Assembly: GCA_963696025.1 (NCBI GenBank)
Contig: CAVOII010000006.1
Span: 1 to 64,000, forward strand
Reading direction: 5' to 3'
Length of the DNA: 64,000 nucleotides
Source: JABCYV01 sp963696025
GTDB taxonomy: Bacteria; Acidobacteriota; Terriglobia; Terriglobales; Acidobacteriaceae
Part shown: one piece after another, positions 9,415-17,844 of the stretch
Layout: each line of letters starts with the position of its first letter
Position numbering within the stretch: the stretch's first letter is position 1
Translations under genes and position numbers: made by a program
Notes under the pieces: model-generated
Seen by the model: only the letters and a program-made list of their open reading frames with translations
Databases searched by the model: none
What the model was told of the DNA's origin: nothing

Positions 9415-10164
9415 TCAGTTGACTAGTCGAAATGTGCGGTCCCAGCGTGTAATCCGAAACAAATGAGTGGCCGCATAGGCGAAGTGAACGAGTTTATCAC
9501 CGGTGTTAGCGGAAGCCGGTACATCCTGATCAAAGTTTCGCATCGACCAGTAGATGAGCAGAGGCCGTCCCACCACATTTTCCCGCGGAACAAAGCCCCA
9601 ATAGCGGCTATCCTGGCTGTCATCGCGGTTGTCGCCCAAAACAAAATAGTGTCCTTCGGGGACGATCAACTGGCCGTCCTCGACTAGTTTTTTCATCTGC
9701 TGCCACCACGCCGCTTCCATTCCTGGCGCTGCCATATTTACCCGGGGAAATTCGTCGCGGAACACGTCGTGCAATGGCCGCGTGTGTTGCACATACGGTT
9801 CCCGGAGCGAGATGCCGTTCACATAAACTTGCCGGTTGATCAGCCGTACTCTATCGCCGGGCAAGCCGACCACACGCTTTACAAAGTGCTTGGCCGGATT
9901 AACCGGATAGCGAAAAACGATGATGTCGCCGCGTCGCAAAGGCTGGTAGGGCATGAAGTGGTCCCAAATGCCGCCTCCGCCATAACGCAGCTTGTCCACC
10001 AGCAGGTAGTCGCCGATCAAAAGTGTGTTCTCCATGGATTCGGAAGGGATCTGGAAAGCCTGGACGACAAAGGTTATTACGAAGACCGCAATTACTACTG
10101 TGCCGAGCAACGCCTGCAGCGAGCTCACGCCGTCTGATCGCCGATGCTTTTCCGTTCCTTCCAT
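9415..10164 (-). CDS. lepB: Signal peptidase I (first of a tandem pair)
   Basis: A 249-residue type I signal peptidase with one membrane segment (about 16-37), catalytic Ser43 in IPSESMENTL and Lys96 in HFVKRVVGLPGDR. The conserved GDNRDDSQDSRYWGF box is also present. It lies ten bases downstream of rnc and just before the second copy, matching the common rnc-lepB linkage. The copies share the catalytic boxes but differ in their N-termini and in the loop between boxes D and E, so the duplication is old rather than recent. Sequence and context both support the call. Confidence 0.93.
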   Translation of the reverse strand: MEGTEKHRRSDGVSSLQALLGTVVIAVFVITFVVQAFQIPSESMENTLLIGDYLLVDKLRYGGGGIWDHFMPYQPLRRGDIIVFRYPVNPAKHFVKRVVGLPGDRVRLINRQVYVNGISLREPYVQHTRPLHDVFRDEFPRVNMAAPGMEAAWWQQMKKLVEDGQLIVPEGHYFVLGDNRDDSQDSRYWGFVPRENVVGRPLLIYWSMRNFDQDVPASANTGDKLVHFAYAATHLFRITRWDRTFRLVN

Positions 10165-10173
10165 TGGATCGGA

Positions 10174-11031
10174 CTACCCGCGTCCCTTCCTCTGGGGCCG
10201 GCTAATCTCCTCTTCGGGCCGGGATGCCAGATACTCGAGCAACTGTCGCGCTGCATCCTGTTCCGCGTTCTTCTTCGTTGATCCTTCCGCCCGGCCTACG
10301 AAATCCACTTGCGCATGATTTTCTGCAGCGGGTAGACGGGCCTCCACGGTAAAAGTCTTGCTGTGCTCCGGACCCCGTTCTTTTACCAGCATATATGTCG
10401 GCTGGGGGAGCCCGATAGCTTGCAATTTCTCCTGCAAGGCTGATTTATAATCGGTTACCGGAAAACTGCTGCCAGTTACTGCGATGCGTTCTAGTTCCGG
10501 CGCAACGATGTATTGCAAGACCAGCCGTCGAACCACACCTAGCCCGCCATCAAGGTACATCGCGGCCAGGACCGCTTCCAGGGCGTCCACGAGTAGCGCA
10601 GTCTTGTTTCGGCCTCCGCTCTTCTCTTCGCCCCGACCCAAGTGTAGATAGTGCCCCAGCTGCAATTCCTGGGCTACCCGAATTAGATGCTTCTCGCTTA
10701 CCAGGTGGGCCCGCAATTTGGACAGCTCACCTTCCCGGAAGTGCGGAAAGCGATGGAATAATTCTTCGGTCGTGATGAATCCCAGGACCGCGTCTCCCAG
10801 GAACTCGAGTTGCTCATTGTCGGCCACCGGACGGCGCTCAGGCGCCTGGAGCGCCTCCAACTCTCGCGCCTGGGAAGTATGAGTTAACGCTTGTTGAATA
10901 AGTTCTGGGCGCGCGAAGCTGTATCCCAAGGCCTCTTCCAATCTCGCAATGTCTCTTGGCTTCACGATGTGAGCGTCATCATCCGGAAGACTGCGCGAAA
11001 GACAGAACAACGCAGGGAACGGGCGAAGCAT
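10174..11031 (-). CDS. rnc: Ribonuclease III
   Basis: A double-strand-specific endoribonuclease that matures rRNA and cleaves structured mRNAs. The catalytic signature NEQLEFLGDAVLG is at residues 72-84 and the second acidic helix DALEAVLAAMYLDGG at 149-163. A C-terminal double-stranded-RNA-binding domain runs from about 190 to 270, ending GSTKKNAEQDAARQLLEYL. Length (285) is a little above the usual 220-260, because the start ATG 11031, with GGAAG upstream, adds about 20 residues. A GTG within HIVKPRDIARLEE (near 10964) is an alternative start. It heads the run of genes rnc-lepB-lepB-asmA. The C-terminal tail is rich in Arg, Pro and Glu. Confidence 0.93.
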   Translation of the reverse strand: MLRPFPALFCLSRSLPDDDAHIVKPRDIARLEEALGYSFARPELIQQALTHTSQARELEALQAPERRPVADNEQLEFLGDAVLGFITTEELFHRFPHFREGELSKLRAHLVSEKHLIRVAQELQLGHYLHLGRGEEKSGGRNKTALLVDALEAVLAAMYLDGGLGVVRRLVLQYIVAPELERIAVTGSSFPVTDYKSALQEKLQAIGLPQPTYMLVKERGPEHSKTFTVEARLPAAENHAQVDFVGRAEGSTKKNAEQDAARQLLEYLASRPEEEISRPQRKGRG

Positions 11032-11104
11032 CGTCTTCCGCCGCTTCGCAATCGATCGCGACCTGGCGTGCAGCTTGCCACCCGTATGGGGAACAATACT
11101 TAAT

Positions 11105-11992
11105 TCAATTCTTGGGCGGAGTCGCGGGTTTGGCAGCGGGAGCGGAGCCGCCGCTCGTCAGTTGCGTTAGCCGATCCCTCTCGTTGCTGGCCAACTGGCT
11201 GAGCGTGGGATTGTCTTTCGCCAGCTCGAGCGCCTGGTTGGCATACTTGAGCGCCTCCGGGTACTTATCCTGCTTATCCAGGCACAGCGCCAAACGTAGT
11301 ACAACGACTGGATCGGGTTGGGCAGGGTAGGCATCGATGGATTTGCGAAGGTAACCCTCCGCGTCAGCAAATTTTTCTTTCTTAAACTGCAGCGCACCCA
11401 TAATCGAGTAAGCGCTAGACCGCAGAAATCCCTTGTAGGCATCGATTTTTTCTTGAGGTGTTCCCGCCGGGACGGCCACGTCGGTGTCTACGGTTTCAAT
11501 CGACCGCTGCGCCAGTTTCATGGCCTCATCCAAGCGCTGGTCTTTGTCGAGATCGGTGTCGCGGGTGCGCTCCGCCAGAACCTGTGCCACTCCTACCAGC
11601 GCCTCGGGATCATCAGGATCGATCTTGAGCACGGCGCGACCCATCTCCATCATCTTGTCGGCATTGTTCGCACTCTGAAAGCTATGCATGGCGGTACGGT
11701 AAAGAATGACGCGCAATTCGCTATCTGGGAACTTAGCGGCGAAGTCGTTGGCCGCTTTTTCAATGGCGGCGGGATTGTTTTGGTTGGCTACAGCCGCGTT
11801 GAAAGCGTCGTATTCAGGCTGGGTTTTGGCCTGTGGCGGACGCTTTCCCTGGGGCGGAGCCGGCGGGGCCGCACCCTGCTGCGCCGTGCCCGATTGCGCC
11901 GCCGGTTGATTCTGCGTGGCTGGCGCCTGTGGCTCGGCAAACACAAAAGTGGCCAGTGCCAGCACCGTCCCTACCATCACTGCTCGCCTCAT
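11105..11992 (-). CDS. Exported TPR-repeat protein
   Basis: A 295-residue protein with a signal peptide (VGTVLALATFVFAEPQA), a Gln/Ala/Pro-rich spacer to about residue 55, and several helix pairs in the TPR pattern. Among them are KIDPDDPEALVGVAQVLAER, SAYSIMGALQFKKEKFADAE and KYPEALKYANQALELAKDN. TPR domains hold protein partners, so it is probably a periplasmic scaffold. It ends in a Pro/Ala/Lys-rich tail. It lies 73 bases upstream of rnc on the same strand, and the next gene upstream is another TPR-like protein. No specific function can be assigned. Confidence 0.75.
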   Translation of the reverse strand: MRRAVMVGTVLALATFVFAEPQAPATQNQPAAQSGTAQQGAAPPAPPQGKRPPQAKTQPEYDAFNAAVANQNNPAAIEKAANDFAAKFPDSELRVILYRTAMHSFQSANNADKMMEMGRAVLKIDPDDPEALVGVAQVLAERTRDTDLDKDQRLDEAMKLAQRSIETVDTDVAVPAGTPQEKIDAYKGFLRSSAYSIMGALQFKKEKFADAEGYLRKSIDAYPAQPDPVVVLRLALCLDKQDKYPEALKYANQALELAKDNPTLSQLASNERDRLTQLTSGGSAPAAKPATPPKN

Positions 11993-12053
11993 GCTCTCTC
12001 CTTGGTCACATCCGGGAATAACAGATTATTAGCTTTCTTCGCACACCGCTATC

Positions 12054-13559
12054 TTATTGCGCATGACTATGCGGCTCATAGGGCTGGTGTAGTCCTCGTT
12101 CCGCCGCGGCTTTGGCCTCAGGCAAAGACGCGCCCGCGCTCAGCGCCGCTCTGTAGTGATCAATCGCGCCCGCGCGGTTCTCCTGCAGGTCGAATATGCG
12201 TCCCAGATAGATATGCGACCAGGCAACCACTTTGGGTTCGTGCGCAACCTCCAAAGCCTGTTGAAAATAGTTCCGAGCGTCATCAATCTTACGGTTCGCA
12301 GTAGCAACTTGAGCCAAAATGAAGAGCGCTCGGCCAGGATCCTCGGTTTTCTCGTCTAGCGCTTCTTGAGCCAGCTTCTGGGCGCTGTCAGCGTCCCCAG
12401 CAGAGAGTCGCTGCTCAGCGGTGATGAGCAGTTTACCCTCCATCGGCCGCGAAATGTGTAACAGCTCCGGGTCCGCCTTGTCGGCAAATTGAATCCGCGC
12501 CGCCCGCTTTTCTTCGCGATTCAGCTCGATGTTGCTTATGAGCTCGGCGTAGGCGTTGCGCAGGCCAACCGGGTCCTTCTCAAATGCCGCCAGGGCCTGG
12601 TAGAAGTAGGTTGTCAATAAAAAACCTTGTTGCACGGAATTGTCGACCGCTTCTTCTCGTTGATCTTCGGACGCCGTGGGGCGTGCCGTGCGCGCTTCGA
12701 CCGCTCGGATCAGACACTCGGTCACGAGAAGCGAGACATCACTCTTAAAGCTTTGATCCATCGGAGCGGTTTTTACCGAGGCCAGCAATGGCTCCAGCCG
12801 CTTCATGGTCGCGGGATACTTTAAGGCAAGCGGATCCAGCAGGTAATGAAGATAAGTGTGCCGGATCTGCTGCATCTTCAGCGACGAACCAGTCCCCGGG
12901 GAGATCACGACATAATAGTCTGAACCATAATTGCGGGCGTTGGTTTGACCGGGCGCACCCATAGGATCGATATAGACCGTGAACTGCCGGCCCAGGTAGC
13001 CCGCCGACGGCAACTTGAGATAGACCTCCGTGTCGAACAACACTTTGGCGAGTGGCCCATGATACCGCTCAGTCAACGCGGAATAGGCCTGGCGGTTGCG
13101 CTGCCATGTGGAATGCAATCCCGCTTTCTCGTAGAACTTCTGCAGTAGAGGCACAATCCCCAGCAGGTAGCCGGCATCCGGAGGAAGGTCAGCCTGTTTA
13201 ACTTTGGGCGCTAGCCCTGGCGGCGAGCTCAGATAGAGCGCTAGCGACTCGTATTGTGCCAGCAGGCGCGAAGCGTCTGGCTGCCGATGGTCGTCGTAGA
13301 ACCGGCACATTGCCTTAGTGATTTCCTGCGCCTCCACGGATTGTTGAATGGTTTTGGCTACCTCTGTACGAATTTGCGCCCGCAGCGGATCCGAGACGCT
13401 CAGTTCCTGATCATAGCCACAACTATTGATGGCGGTCAGCACCGTAAACAGCGTCTCACTCGTATCCAAAACAACTTTCGGCTGCTCTTCTGCCGAAGAC
13501 AGTTCTGCCAGCACCAACAACAAAGCGACGCAAAGCGTGTTTCGAAACTGAAAACCCAG
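12054..13559 (-). CDS. Exported TPR-containing protein of unknown function
   Basis: A protein of about 490-500 residues. Upstream of the first usable TTG (13523) the frame stays open, giving LGFQFRNTLCVALLLVLAEL, a good signal peptide. This follows an AGGAGG and would need CTG 13559 as start, so the start is uncertain. The middle (about 130-260) contains FTVYIDPMGAPGQTNARNYG and YYVVISPGTGSSLKMQQIRH with TYLHYLLDPLALKYP after it. This is a DUF-like gluzincin-looking arrangement but without a clear HExxH. The C-terminal third has TPR repeats (LFILAQVATANRKIDDARNY, WSHIYLGRIFDLQENRAGAI). It is probably periplasmic. The pairing with the next TPR gene suggests a shared process. Confidence 0.7.
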   Translation of the reverse strand: MGFQFRNTLCVALLLVLAELSSAEEQPKVVLDTSETLFTVLTAINSCGYDQELSVSDPLRAQIRTEVAKTIQQSVEAQEITKAMCRFYDDHRQPDASRLLAQYESLALYLSSPPGLAPKVKQADLPPDAGYLLGIVPLLQKFYEKAGLHSTWQRNRQAYSALTERYHGPLAKVLFDTEVYLKLPSAGYLGRQFTVYIDPMGAPGQTNARNYGSDYYVVISPGTGSSLKMQQIRHTYLHYLLDPLALKYPATMKRLEPLLASVKTAPMDQSFKSDVSLLVTECLIRAVEARTARPTASEDQREEAVDNSVQQGFLLTTYFYQALAAFEKDPVGLRNAYAELISNIELNREEKRAARIQFADKADPELLHISRPMEGKLLITAEQRLSAGDADSAQKLAQEALDEKTEDPGRALFILAQVATANRKIDDARNYFQQALEVAHEPKVVAWSHIYLGRIFDLQENRAGAIDHYRAALSAGASLPEAKAAAERGLHQPYEPHSHAQ

Positions 13560-13639
13560 GAAACCTCCTGCAGGCTGGGAAGGAACGCAGACTATACGCT
13601 AGTCTAAGGGCTTCTTGGCGGAGGGTCAAACTGAAGAAG

Positions 13640-13735
13640 CTCTTAGCCATTGGCACTTAGCTCTTAGCCATTGGCACTTAGCTCTTAGCCATTGGCACTT
13701 AGCTCTTAGCCATTGGCACTTAGCTCTTAGCCAAG
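13640..13735. repeat. 21-bp tandem repeat, about 4.5 copies
   Basis: Four perfect copies of a 21-base unit (CTCTTAGCCATTGGCACTTA plus G) at 13640-13660, 13661-13681, 13682-13702 and 13703-13723 are followed by a partial copy to 13733. Copies are identical, so expansion is recent or ongoing. A related sequence (AGCCAAGAGCTGAAAGCTG) lies just beyond, near 13801. It lies between the TPR gene and the anti-sigma gene and codes for nothing. Confidence 0.9.
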
Positions 13736-13822
13736 TCGCTTGCGTCCATTATCCTGCGCGCGAATGCCAGGAAACAAGAACCAAAAGGTAAAAATCTAAA
13801 AGCCAAGAGCTGAAAGCTGTTC

Positions 13823-14482
13823 TTATCCCTTCACGCTTATCTTGGAAAACGACAGCACGGCCCGCCCCGGCGTGGGCCTGCCCATCGAGGTCGCCGGACG
13901 GAACGTGGTAAAGATGAGCATGTTCTTGACTTGCGGCAGCACTGCTGTGGCGTCGTTAGGATTCGACAAAATGCGGTAGTCTTGCACCCGCCCTCTCGAG
14001 TCCACATAGGCCTCAATGACCAGCGAATCATTGATCGAATCCAGTGCGGCTCCGAAGGCGGACTGCTGCAGTTGCGGCGCCGTGTACAGCATCAAAGGAA
14101 CATCCGGATTGTCGGCCTGTAAAGGCGCCAGGAAACCCATCAGGAGCAAAAAGGTAATGACTGCGGTCCCTAAGCCAGCAGTCGCCGGAACCATGAACGC
14201 GTTGAGCGTGTTCTCCAGTCGAACCATCAGGCCGTTCACGCGAGGACGCTTGGATTGCGCGACCTCATGGGAGATCGCCACGCGAAGCTTCAAAGCCAGA
14301 TCGCTGGGCGCCCTTCGCCGGCCCACCTTGATCAGCAACTGCTGCGTCTTGCGAAGCGAATCGTATTCCTGGCGGCAACCAGCACAGCTCTCCAGATGCT
14401 GGCCCAAGTCCCGCATCTGCCTACCTGTGACCGCGCCATCCAGATAGGGCGAGAACATCGACTTGGCATGGGCACACTTCAT
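13823..14482 (-). CDS. Zinc-finger anti-sigma factor with a TonB-C-like outer domain
   Basis: A 219-residue membrane protein. Residues 1-40 form the zinc-binding anti-sigma domain with His29, Cys33 and Cys36 (HLESCAGC), the HxxxCxxC signature. One membrane helix lies at about 97-119. The extracytoplasmic part (153-217) reads VIEAYVDSRGRVQDYRIL, then NMLIFTTFRPATSMGRPT, which matches the pattern of the TonB C-terminal domain (IDxxGxVxxxxVL, then FxPAxxxGxP). It follows the sigma-factor gene by 28 bases on the same strand, so it is very likely its cognate anti-sigma factor. The inner domain would bind the sigma factor and the outer domain would sense the envelope. The signal is unknown. Confidence 0.85.
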   Translation of the reverse strand: MKCAHAKSMFSPYLDGAVTGRQMRDLGQHLESCAGCRQEYDSLRKTQQLLIKVGRRRAPSDLALKLRVAISHEVAQSKRPRVNGLMVRLENTLNAFMVPATAGLGTAVITFLLLMGFLAPLQADNPDVPLMLYTAPQLQQSAFGAALDSINDSLVIEAYVDSRGRVQDYRILSNPNDATAVLPQVKNMLIFTTFRPATSMGRPTPGRAVLSFSKISVKG

Positions 14483-14509
14483 CGTGTCACCTCAACTTCA
14501 CCTGCCATC

Positions 14510-15280
14510 CTAAGAAACCTGAGAGACTGCTTCGACCTTCGTTTCGACTCTGATTTCGCTCTTACCTCCGTACTTCGATTCGTATTTCCCCGGAGACTCG
14601 CATTCCTCTGGCGACTCAAGACCCAGTTGAGGACCAACCTCGAGCACATACCCGACGAGACGTTGCTTGAGCGCCGCTCGTCCCCGCGTCAACCGCGATT
14701 TAACCGTACCTAGTGAGACTTCCGTGATCTCCGCGATTTCCTCGTACGTCATCTCCTCCAGATCACGCAGAATGACCGTAGTTCGGTAAGGCTCAGGAAC
14801 TCGCCGCAGCTCTTCTTCAACTCGCACTCGAACTTCCTCGTGAAGCACACTCTCGAAAGGCGATTGTCTTGCGTCGACCATCGCGTCCATGACCGCAGGC
14901 GCGCTCAGATCGCCATCCATTTGGGCAGGTTCGATCGGCGTCTCCCGCGCCTTGTGCCGGAACCACCAACGCCGCCGGTTGGACGCCTCATGCAACGCAA
15001 TTCTGTAAATCCAGGTCTTCAAACTGGACTGGCCGTGAAAATGCTTCATTCCGCGGAAGACCTTCAAAAAAACCTCTTGTGTGGTATCCGCGGCATCGGC
15101 CGGATCCGCTACGACCCGATAAACCAGGCTATGGATCGGCTGATGGAACTCGCCAATCAACCAGGCGTATGCTTCCTCCGACCCGGCCTTCAGTTCCGCC
15201 ACGATTGCGGACTCGTGGGTCCGAATTCCTATCGCTCCCGCCAGTTCACCCAAGGTGATCGCTCCCGCCATCACTTTCAT
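14510..15280 (-). CDS. ECF-type RNA polymerase sigma factor
   Basis: A 256-residue sigma-70 family extracytoplasmic-function factor. ATG 15280 is chosen because GGAGGTGACGCC lies directly before it. Region 2 is seen in ADTTQEVFLKVFRGMKHFHG and SSLKTWIYRIALHEASNRRR. Region 4 helix-turn-helix is TYEEIAEITEVSLGTVKSRL with TRGRAALKQRLV after it. A linker of about 40 residues separates them. The C-terminal tail of roughly 35 residues is rich in Glu, Ser and Lys and has no recognised fold. It is co-transcribed with the anti-sigma gene. The regulon is unknown, although the envelope-facing anti-sigma partner suggests a cell-envelope response. Confidence 0.92.
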   Translation of the reverse strand: MKVMAGAITLGELAGAIGIRTHESAIVAELKAGSEEAYAWLIGEFHQPIHSLVYRVVADPADAADTTQEVFLKVFRGMKHFHGQSSLKTWIYRIALHEASNRRRWWFRHKARETPIEPAQMDGDLSAPAVMDAMVDARQSPFESVLHEEVRVRVEEELRRVPEPYRTTVILRDLEEMTYEEIAEITEVSLGTVKSRLTRGRAALKQRLVGYVLEVGPQLGLESPEECESPGKYESKYGGKSEIRVETKVEAVSQVS

Positions 15281-15468
15281 GGCGTCACCTCCAATTATAG
15301 GTTCTTTCGGACCGCCCGTCTGACCGAAAAATTGTGTTACGTGCCTGGCCTGGATCCTAAGCTGACCAAGGCCTTGTTTACATAGACTCCGGGGAGGGCA
15401 TGGGAGTTCCACAAAGACAACCTGTTTGTGTTTTCAACGGGTTAAGTTTTGGATCGGCCAGGACTGTC

Positions 15469-16185
15469 CTACTGCGGCGGAGATTGCGGGGGAGGCTGAG
15501 CGGGCGGGGTGGTGACGGGAGGAGGCTTCGGCACATTACTCTTGGCAGGCGGTTTTTTCTTCGCCGGTTTTGGCGGCGGTTGAGTGTCGTCGACAACTAT
15601 TTTCTTCGGGGGTTGTGTTTCTAATGCCGTTTGCGCATGCTGAAGCGCGGTGCGAAGATGCGTGAGTTCAGTTTCCTTTGAGCCAGCCAGAGTTTCCATG
15701 CGCTCGGCGAATGATCGGCGGGACCGCTCCAGCGCAGTCATGTCATTTTCCAGCGATTGAAACTCATCTTTCGATCCAAAGGCGCCCGCATTCTCGACTA
15801 CCGAGCCAAAGACATCGTAAAGCGCGTCGAGGTTGCGATAGAGCTTGAAGGTCGAGGTCAGGTTTTCCGGAGAGCTGCGCAGTTCGCTGATCATCTGGGG
15901 CAGCGCTTGTTGCAAATTGCGCTGGATGGATTCAACGTTCGCCGCGGTCTGTCGCTTGGTGCCCGAATCTGCCTTCCATCGCTCGATTCGCAGCTTCGCG
16001 AGATCGCGCTGCGCAGCTTGCGCCGACTGCTCCAGTTGGGAGAGCAGCATGTTGAGTTCGCTGACCGAAGAATAGGGGATGGGCGTTATGGACGGAGTGG
16101 AAGATGTCCCCTGAGCGGCCGCCATCGCGATCAGCAGTGGCAGCGAGGACAAACATCGTACGCTGTGCATCCGGCTTCGGTTCAT
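15469..16185 (-). CDS. Exported coiled-coil protein with a Pro-rich tail
   Basis: A 238-residue protein. It has a signal peptide (SLPLLIAMAAAQGTSS), then a helical, heptad-like middle (SELNMLLSQLEQSAQAAQRD, LARLRIERWKAD-type spacing, to about residue 190). The last 40 residues are Lys/Pro-rich (PPPKPAKKKPPAKS and PPAQPPPQSPPQ). Such tails often span peptidoglycan or bind partners. No known family is recognised. It lies upstream of the sigma factor gene with a 190-base gap, so it is probably a separate transcription unit. Confidence 0.7.
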   Translation of the reverse strand: MNRSRMHSVRCLSSLPLLIAMAAAQGTSSTPSITPIPYSSVSELNMLLSQLEQSAQAAQRDLAKLRIERWKADSGTKRQTAANVESIQRNLQQALPQMISELRSSPENLTSTFKLYRNLDALYDVFGSVVENAGAFGSKDEFQSLENDMTALERSRRSFAERMETLAGSKETELTHLRTALQHAQTALETQPPKKIVVDDTQPPPKPAKKKPPAKSNVPKPPPVTTPPAQPPPQSPPQ

Positions 16186-16387
16186 TGAGTTGGTTGTGAA
16201 CTGTTACCCAGCATACTTAACTTTCCTTGCTTTCGCAAAATGGCGGCCACGACACATGCCCACCGCAAAATAGGCGTCGTGCATGGCATCGGAGTACCAA
16301 GTATGGATGGCGTCCAGCCGCCAGGGGTTTGACTATCCAGAACAGGTAGGCGAGAATTGCTGAAGCTCGATTCGGTCGTTCGTTTTG

Positions 16388-16463
16388 GGGCCTGTGGCGC
16401 AGCTGGGAGCGCGCTTCCATGGCATGGAAGAGGTCGTCGGTTCGATCCCGACCAGGTCCACCA
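16388..16463 (+). tRNA. tRNA-Ala (anticodon GGC)
   Basis: A 76-base cloverleaf. The acceptor stem GGGCCTG pairs with CAGGTCC (one G-U), the D-stem GCGC with GCGC, and the anticodon stem CTTCC with GGAAG around the loop ATGGCAT. The T-stem GTCGG pairs with CCGAC around TTCGATC. The anticodon GGC reads GCC/GCU alanine codons. The CCA end is encoded (16461-16463). It stands alone. Confidence 0.95.
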
Positions 16464-16504
16464 GATCTTGTCTTAGATACTCTCTTTCTTCTCCGTTGTG
16501 CAGC

Positions 16505-16624
16505 TCAAGCTCCTTCGCGAAGGTCGGCGAGTAGTGGAGTGCTATCCACCGGTAGTTTGAGACCGTCTGCCACGATCACGTCTTTGATCTTGAGCCGGTC
16601 GACGGAGAGCTCTCGGATATCCAT
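16505..16624 (-). CDS. Possible small protein, 39 residues
   Basis: A short open frame from ATG 16624 to TGA 16505: MDIRELSVDRLKIKDVIVAD then GLKLPVDSTPLLADLREGA. It is amphipathic, has no signal peptide and no recognised domain, and begins without a clear ribosome-binding site. It could be a real small protein or the tail of an eroded gene between the tRNA and the MoaD-like gene. Confidence is low. Confidence 0.25.
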   Translation of the reverse strand: MDIRELSVDRLKIKDVIVADGLKLPVDSTPLLADLREGA

Positions 16625-16705
16625 CGAACCAGGAGAACTCTACTGCTCCAAAAAACGGTTGCGATGAAGTTTTCTGAGCGTTAATTTTTTCCTCGCGTGG
16701 TCAGG

Positions 16706-17002
16706 CTAGCCGCCCGCAATCGCGCCCAGGATGACAAGCGGCTCCTTTCCTGACACGACGGCGTCGGGAAACGGGGCGTCCGGTGATTCATGGGACAGAT
16801 CTTCTTCGCAGGCGAAGAAGCGCAAGAACGGTCGGCGCTGTTGTGTGACGTGGTCGCGGATCGTCCCACGCAGCATCGGGTAGTGGGCCTCTAACGCATC
16901 GAGGACCGACCGCTGCGTGACGGGAGCTGCAACGTCGAGCGTTACCTCGCTCCCGACGTGTGCCAGGGTTCGTAGATGTGGCGGGAGTATGACGCGGATC
17001 AT
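16706..17002 (-). CDS. MoaD/ThiS-family ubiquitin-like sulfur carrier
   Basis: A 98-residue protein ending in Gly-Gly, as in small ubiquitin-like sulfur carriers that form a C-terminal thiocarboxylate (molybdopterin or thiamin synthesis, or other sulfur transfer). It begins MIRVILPPHLRTLAHVGSEV, with TLDVAAPVTQRSVLDALEAH next, the typical beta-beta-alpha opening, and ends in PLVILGAIAGG. Its stop-start overlap with the TfoX-like gene (16999-17002) shows co-expression. No MoaE, MoeB or ThiG partner is in the window, so the recipient pathway is open. Confidence 0.85.
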   Translation of the reverse strand: MIRVILPPHLRTLAHVGSEVTLDVAAPVTQRSVLDALEAHYPMLRGTIRDHVTQQRRPFLRFFACEEDLSHESPDAPFPDAVVSGKEPLVILGAIAGG

Positions 17003-17373
17003 GATCTGGATTTCTTCCTGCTCGGCTTCGGCTTCAATGTCTTAGCGTATTCGTAGCTGAACTCGAGATACTTCTTCAACTCCTTCGTATTTTTCAACAG
17101 CGCGTCAGGAACCGTTACGTATTCCTTCATCACAGCACCATAGGCCTCGAAGAGCTTCATCTTGTATTTCTTCAGAAACTCCTGCCGCTTGTCCTCAGGA
17201 AGCCGGATAGCCAAGGTGCTTGACTGATGGAGAAGAGTGAACATGTTGCCATTCATTGCGGTGTAAGGATTGGCATCGCCCCTGCGTTCAAGCTTGGGGA
17301 TGATCGCAATCAGCTTATCGTACAGCTCGACTTTTTCGTTAGAAGTCGCGGTCTTTTTCGTTGTAATCGGCAC
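16999..17373 (-). CDS. TfoX-N-like small cytosolic protein
   Basis: A 124-residue basic protein. The block NGNMFTLLHQSSTLAIRLPE, then KKYKMKLFEAYGAVMKEYVT, resembles the TfoX/Sxy N-terminal domain (a glycine-rich MF block, an acidic RLPE block, and then an F-x-x-Y-G strand). The tail LKPKPSRKKSRS is Lys/Arg-rich. Its TGA overlaps the start of the MoaD-like gene by four bases. Similar small genes are often found beside a sulfur carrier and a BNR-repeat protein, but I cannot say what they do together. The assignment is by pattern only. Confidence 0.5.
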   Translation of the reverse strand: MPITTKKTATSNEKVELYDKLIAIIPKLERRGDANPYTAMNGNMFTLLHQSSTLAIRLPEDKRQEFLKKYKMKLFEAYGAVMKEYVTVPDALLKNTKELKKYLEFSYEYAKTLKPKPSRKKSRS

Positions 17374-17477
17374 CGGTTCTTGCCTCGATGAGCAGATCGG
17401 GTTGCAACAGCGTAGCGAGAATTTAGATTCTGCTCATCTCAGCTCGACTTTTATTTTTGGGAAGTTCATAAGTTTGT

Positions 17478-17502
17478 GGAAGGGCACGGCTTCAGCCGTG
17501 CC
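17478..17502 (+). repeat. REP-like hairpin, copy 1
   Basis: GGAAG followed by a perfect 9-base stem (GGCACGGCT / AGCCGTGCC) with a two-base loop TC. A second copy in inverted orientation lies at 17768-17792. Confidence 0.8.
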
Positions 17503-17767
17503 ATATTCGTGTCATATTGGCCCTTCGCGCCCATCCGGCGCAACTGTCAGGGAGGCGTCCATCTTTGGAAAATGCGCCGTAACGCCGCGGAATCTCGTCG
17601 TGGCAACTTTGAGCGCGCCCTAAGACTCTGCTAACACGAATCTCATTTGTAAGAAAAGCGAACATGTAATGAACCGAGAGCGTAAGACCCCAGATTCCTC
17701 ACTCGTCCTTGCCGCGCAGGCGCGCGGCTACGGACGCCTCGGAATGACAGCTATAAGGAGTATTGGC

Positions 17768-17792
17768 GGCACGGCTAAAGCCGTGCCCTTCC
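17768..17792 (-). repeat. REP-like hairpin, copy 2
   Basis: The same 9-base stem (GGCACGGCT / AGCCGTGCC) with loop AA, followed by CTTCC. It is therefore the inverse of copy 1 and forms a pair of REPs about 290 bases apart. Confidence 0.8.
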
Positions 17793-17844
17793 AAAGCCAA
17801 AACAGGCGGGCGAGGGCGTCCGCCCCGCACAATCCCACAGGATC

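Larger units (their letters stand above)
17374..17844. other. Gene-free stretch with several palindromic repeats
   Basis: This 471-base gap carries no convincing gene. It holds two copies of a GGCACGGCTNNAGCCGTGCC hairpin in opposite orientation (listed separately). It also has an element near 17692-17750 (TTCCTCACTCGTCCTTGCCG, ending GGAATGACA) and a GCGGGCGAGGGCGTCCGCCC palindrome near 17808-17829. All look like dispersed intergenic repeats. Confidence 0.6.

Noticed and set aside
13640..13735. CRISPR array
   Set aside because: Units are contiguous with no spacers between them, and no cas genes are nearby.
16419..16667. Plus-strand frame that begins inside the tRNA
   Set aside because: Its first residues are translated tRNA. 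It has no ribosome site and its content is low-complexity.
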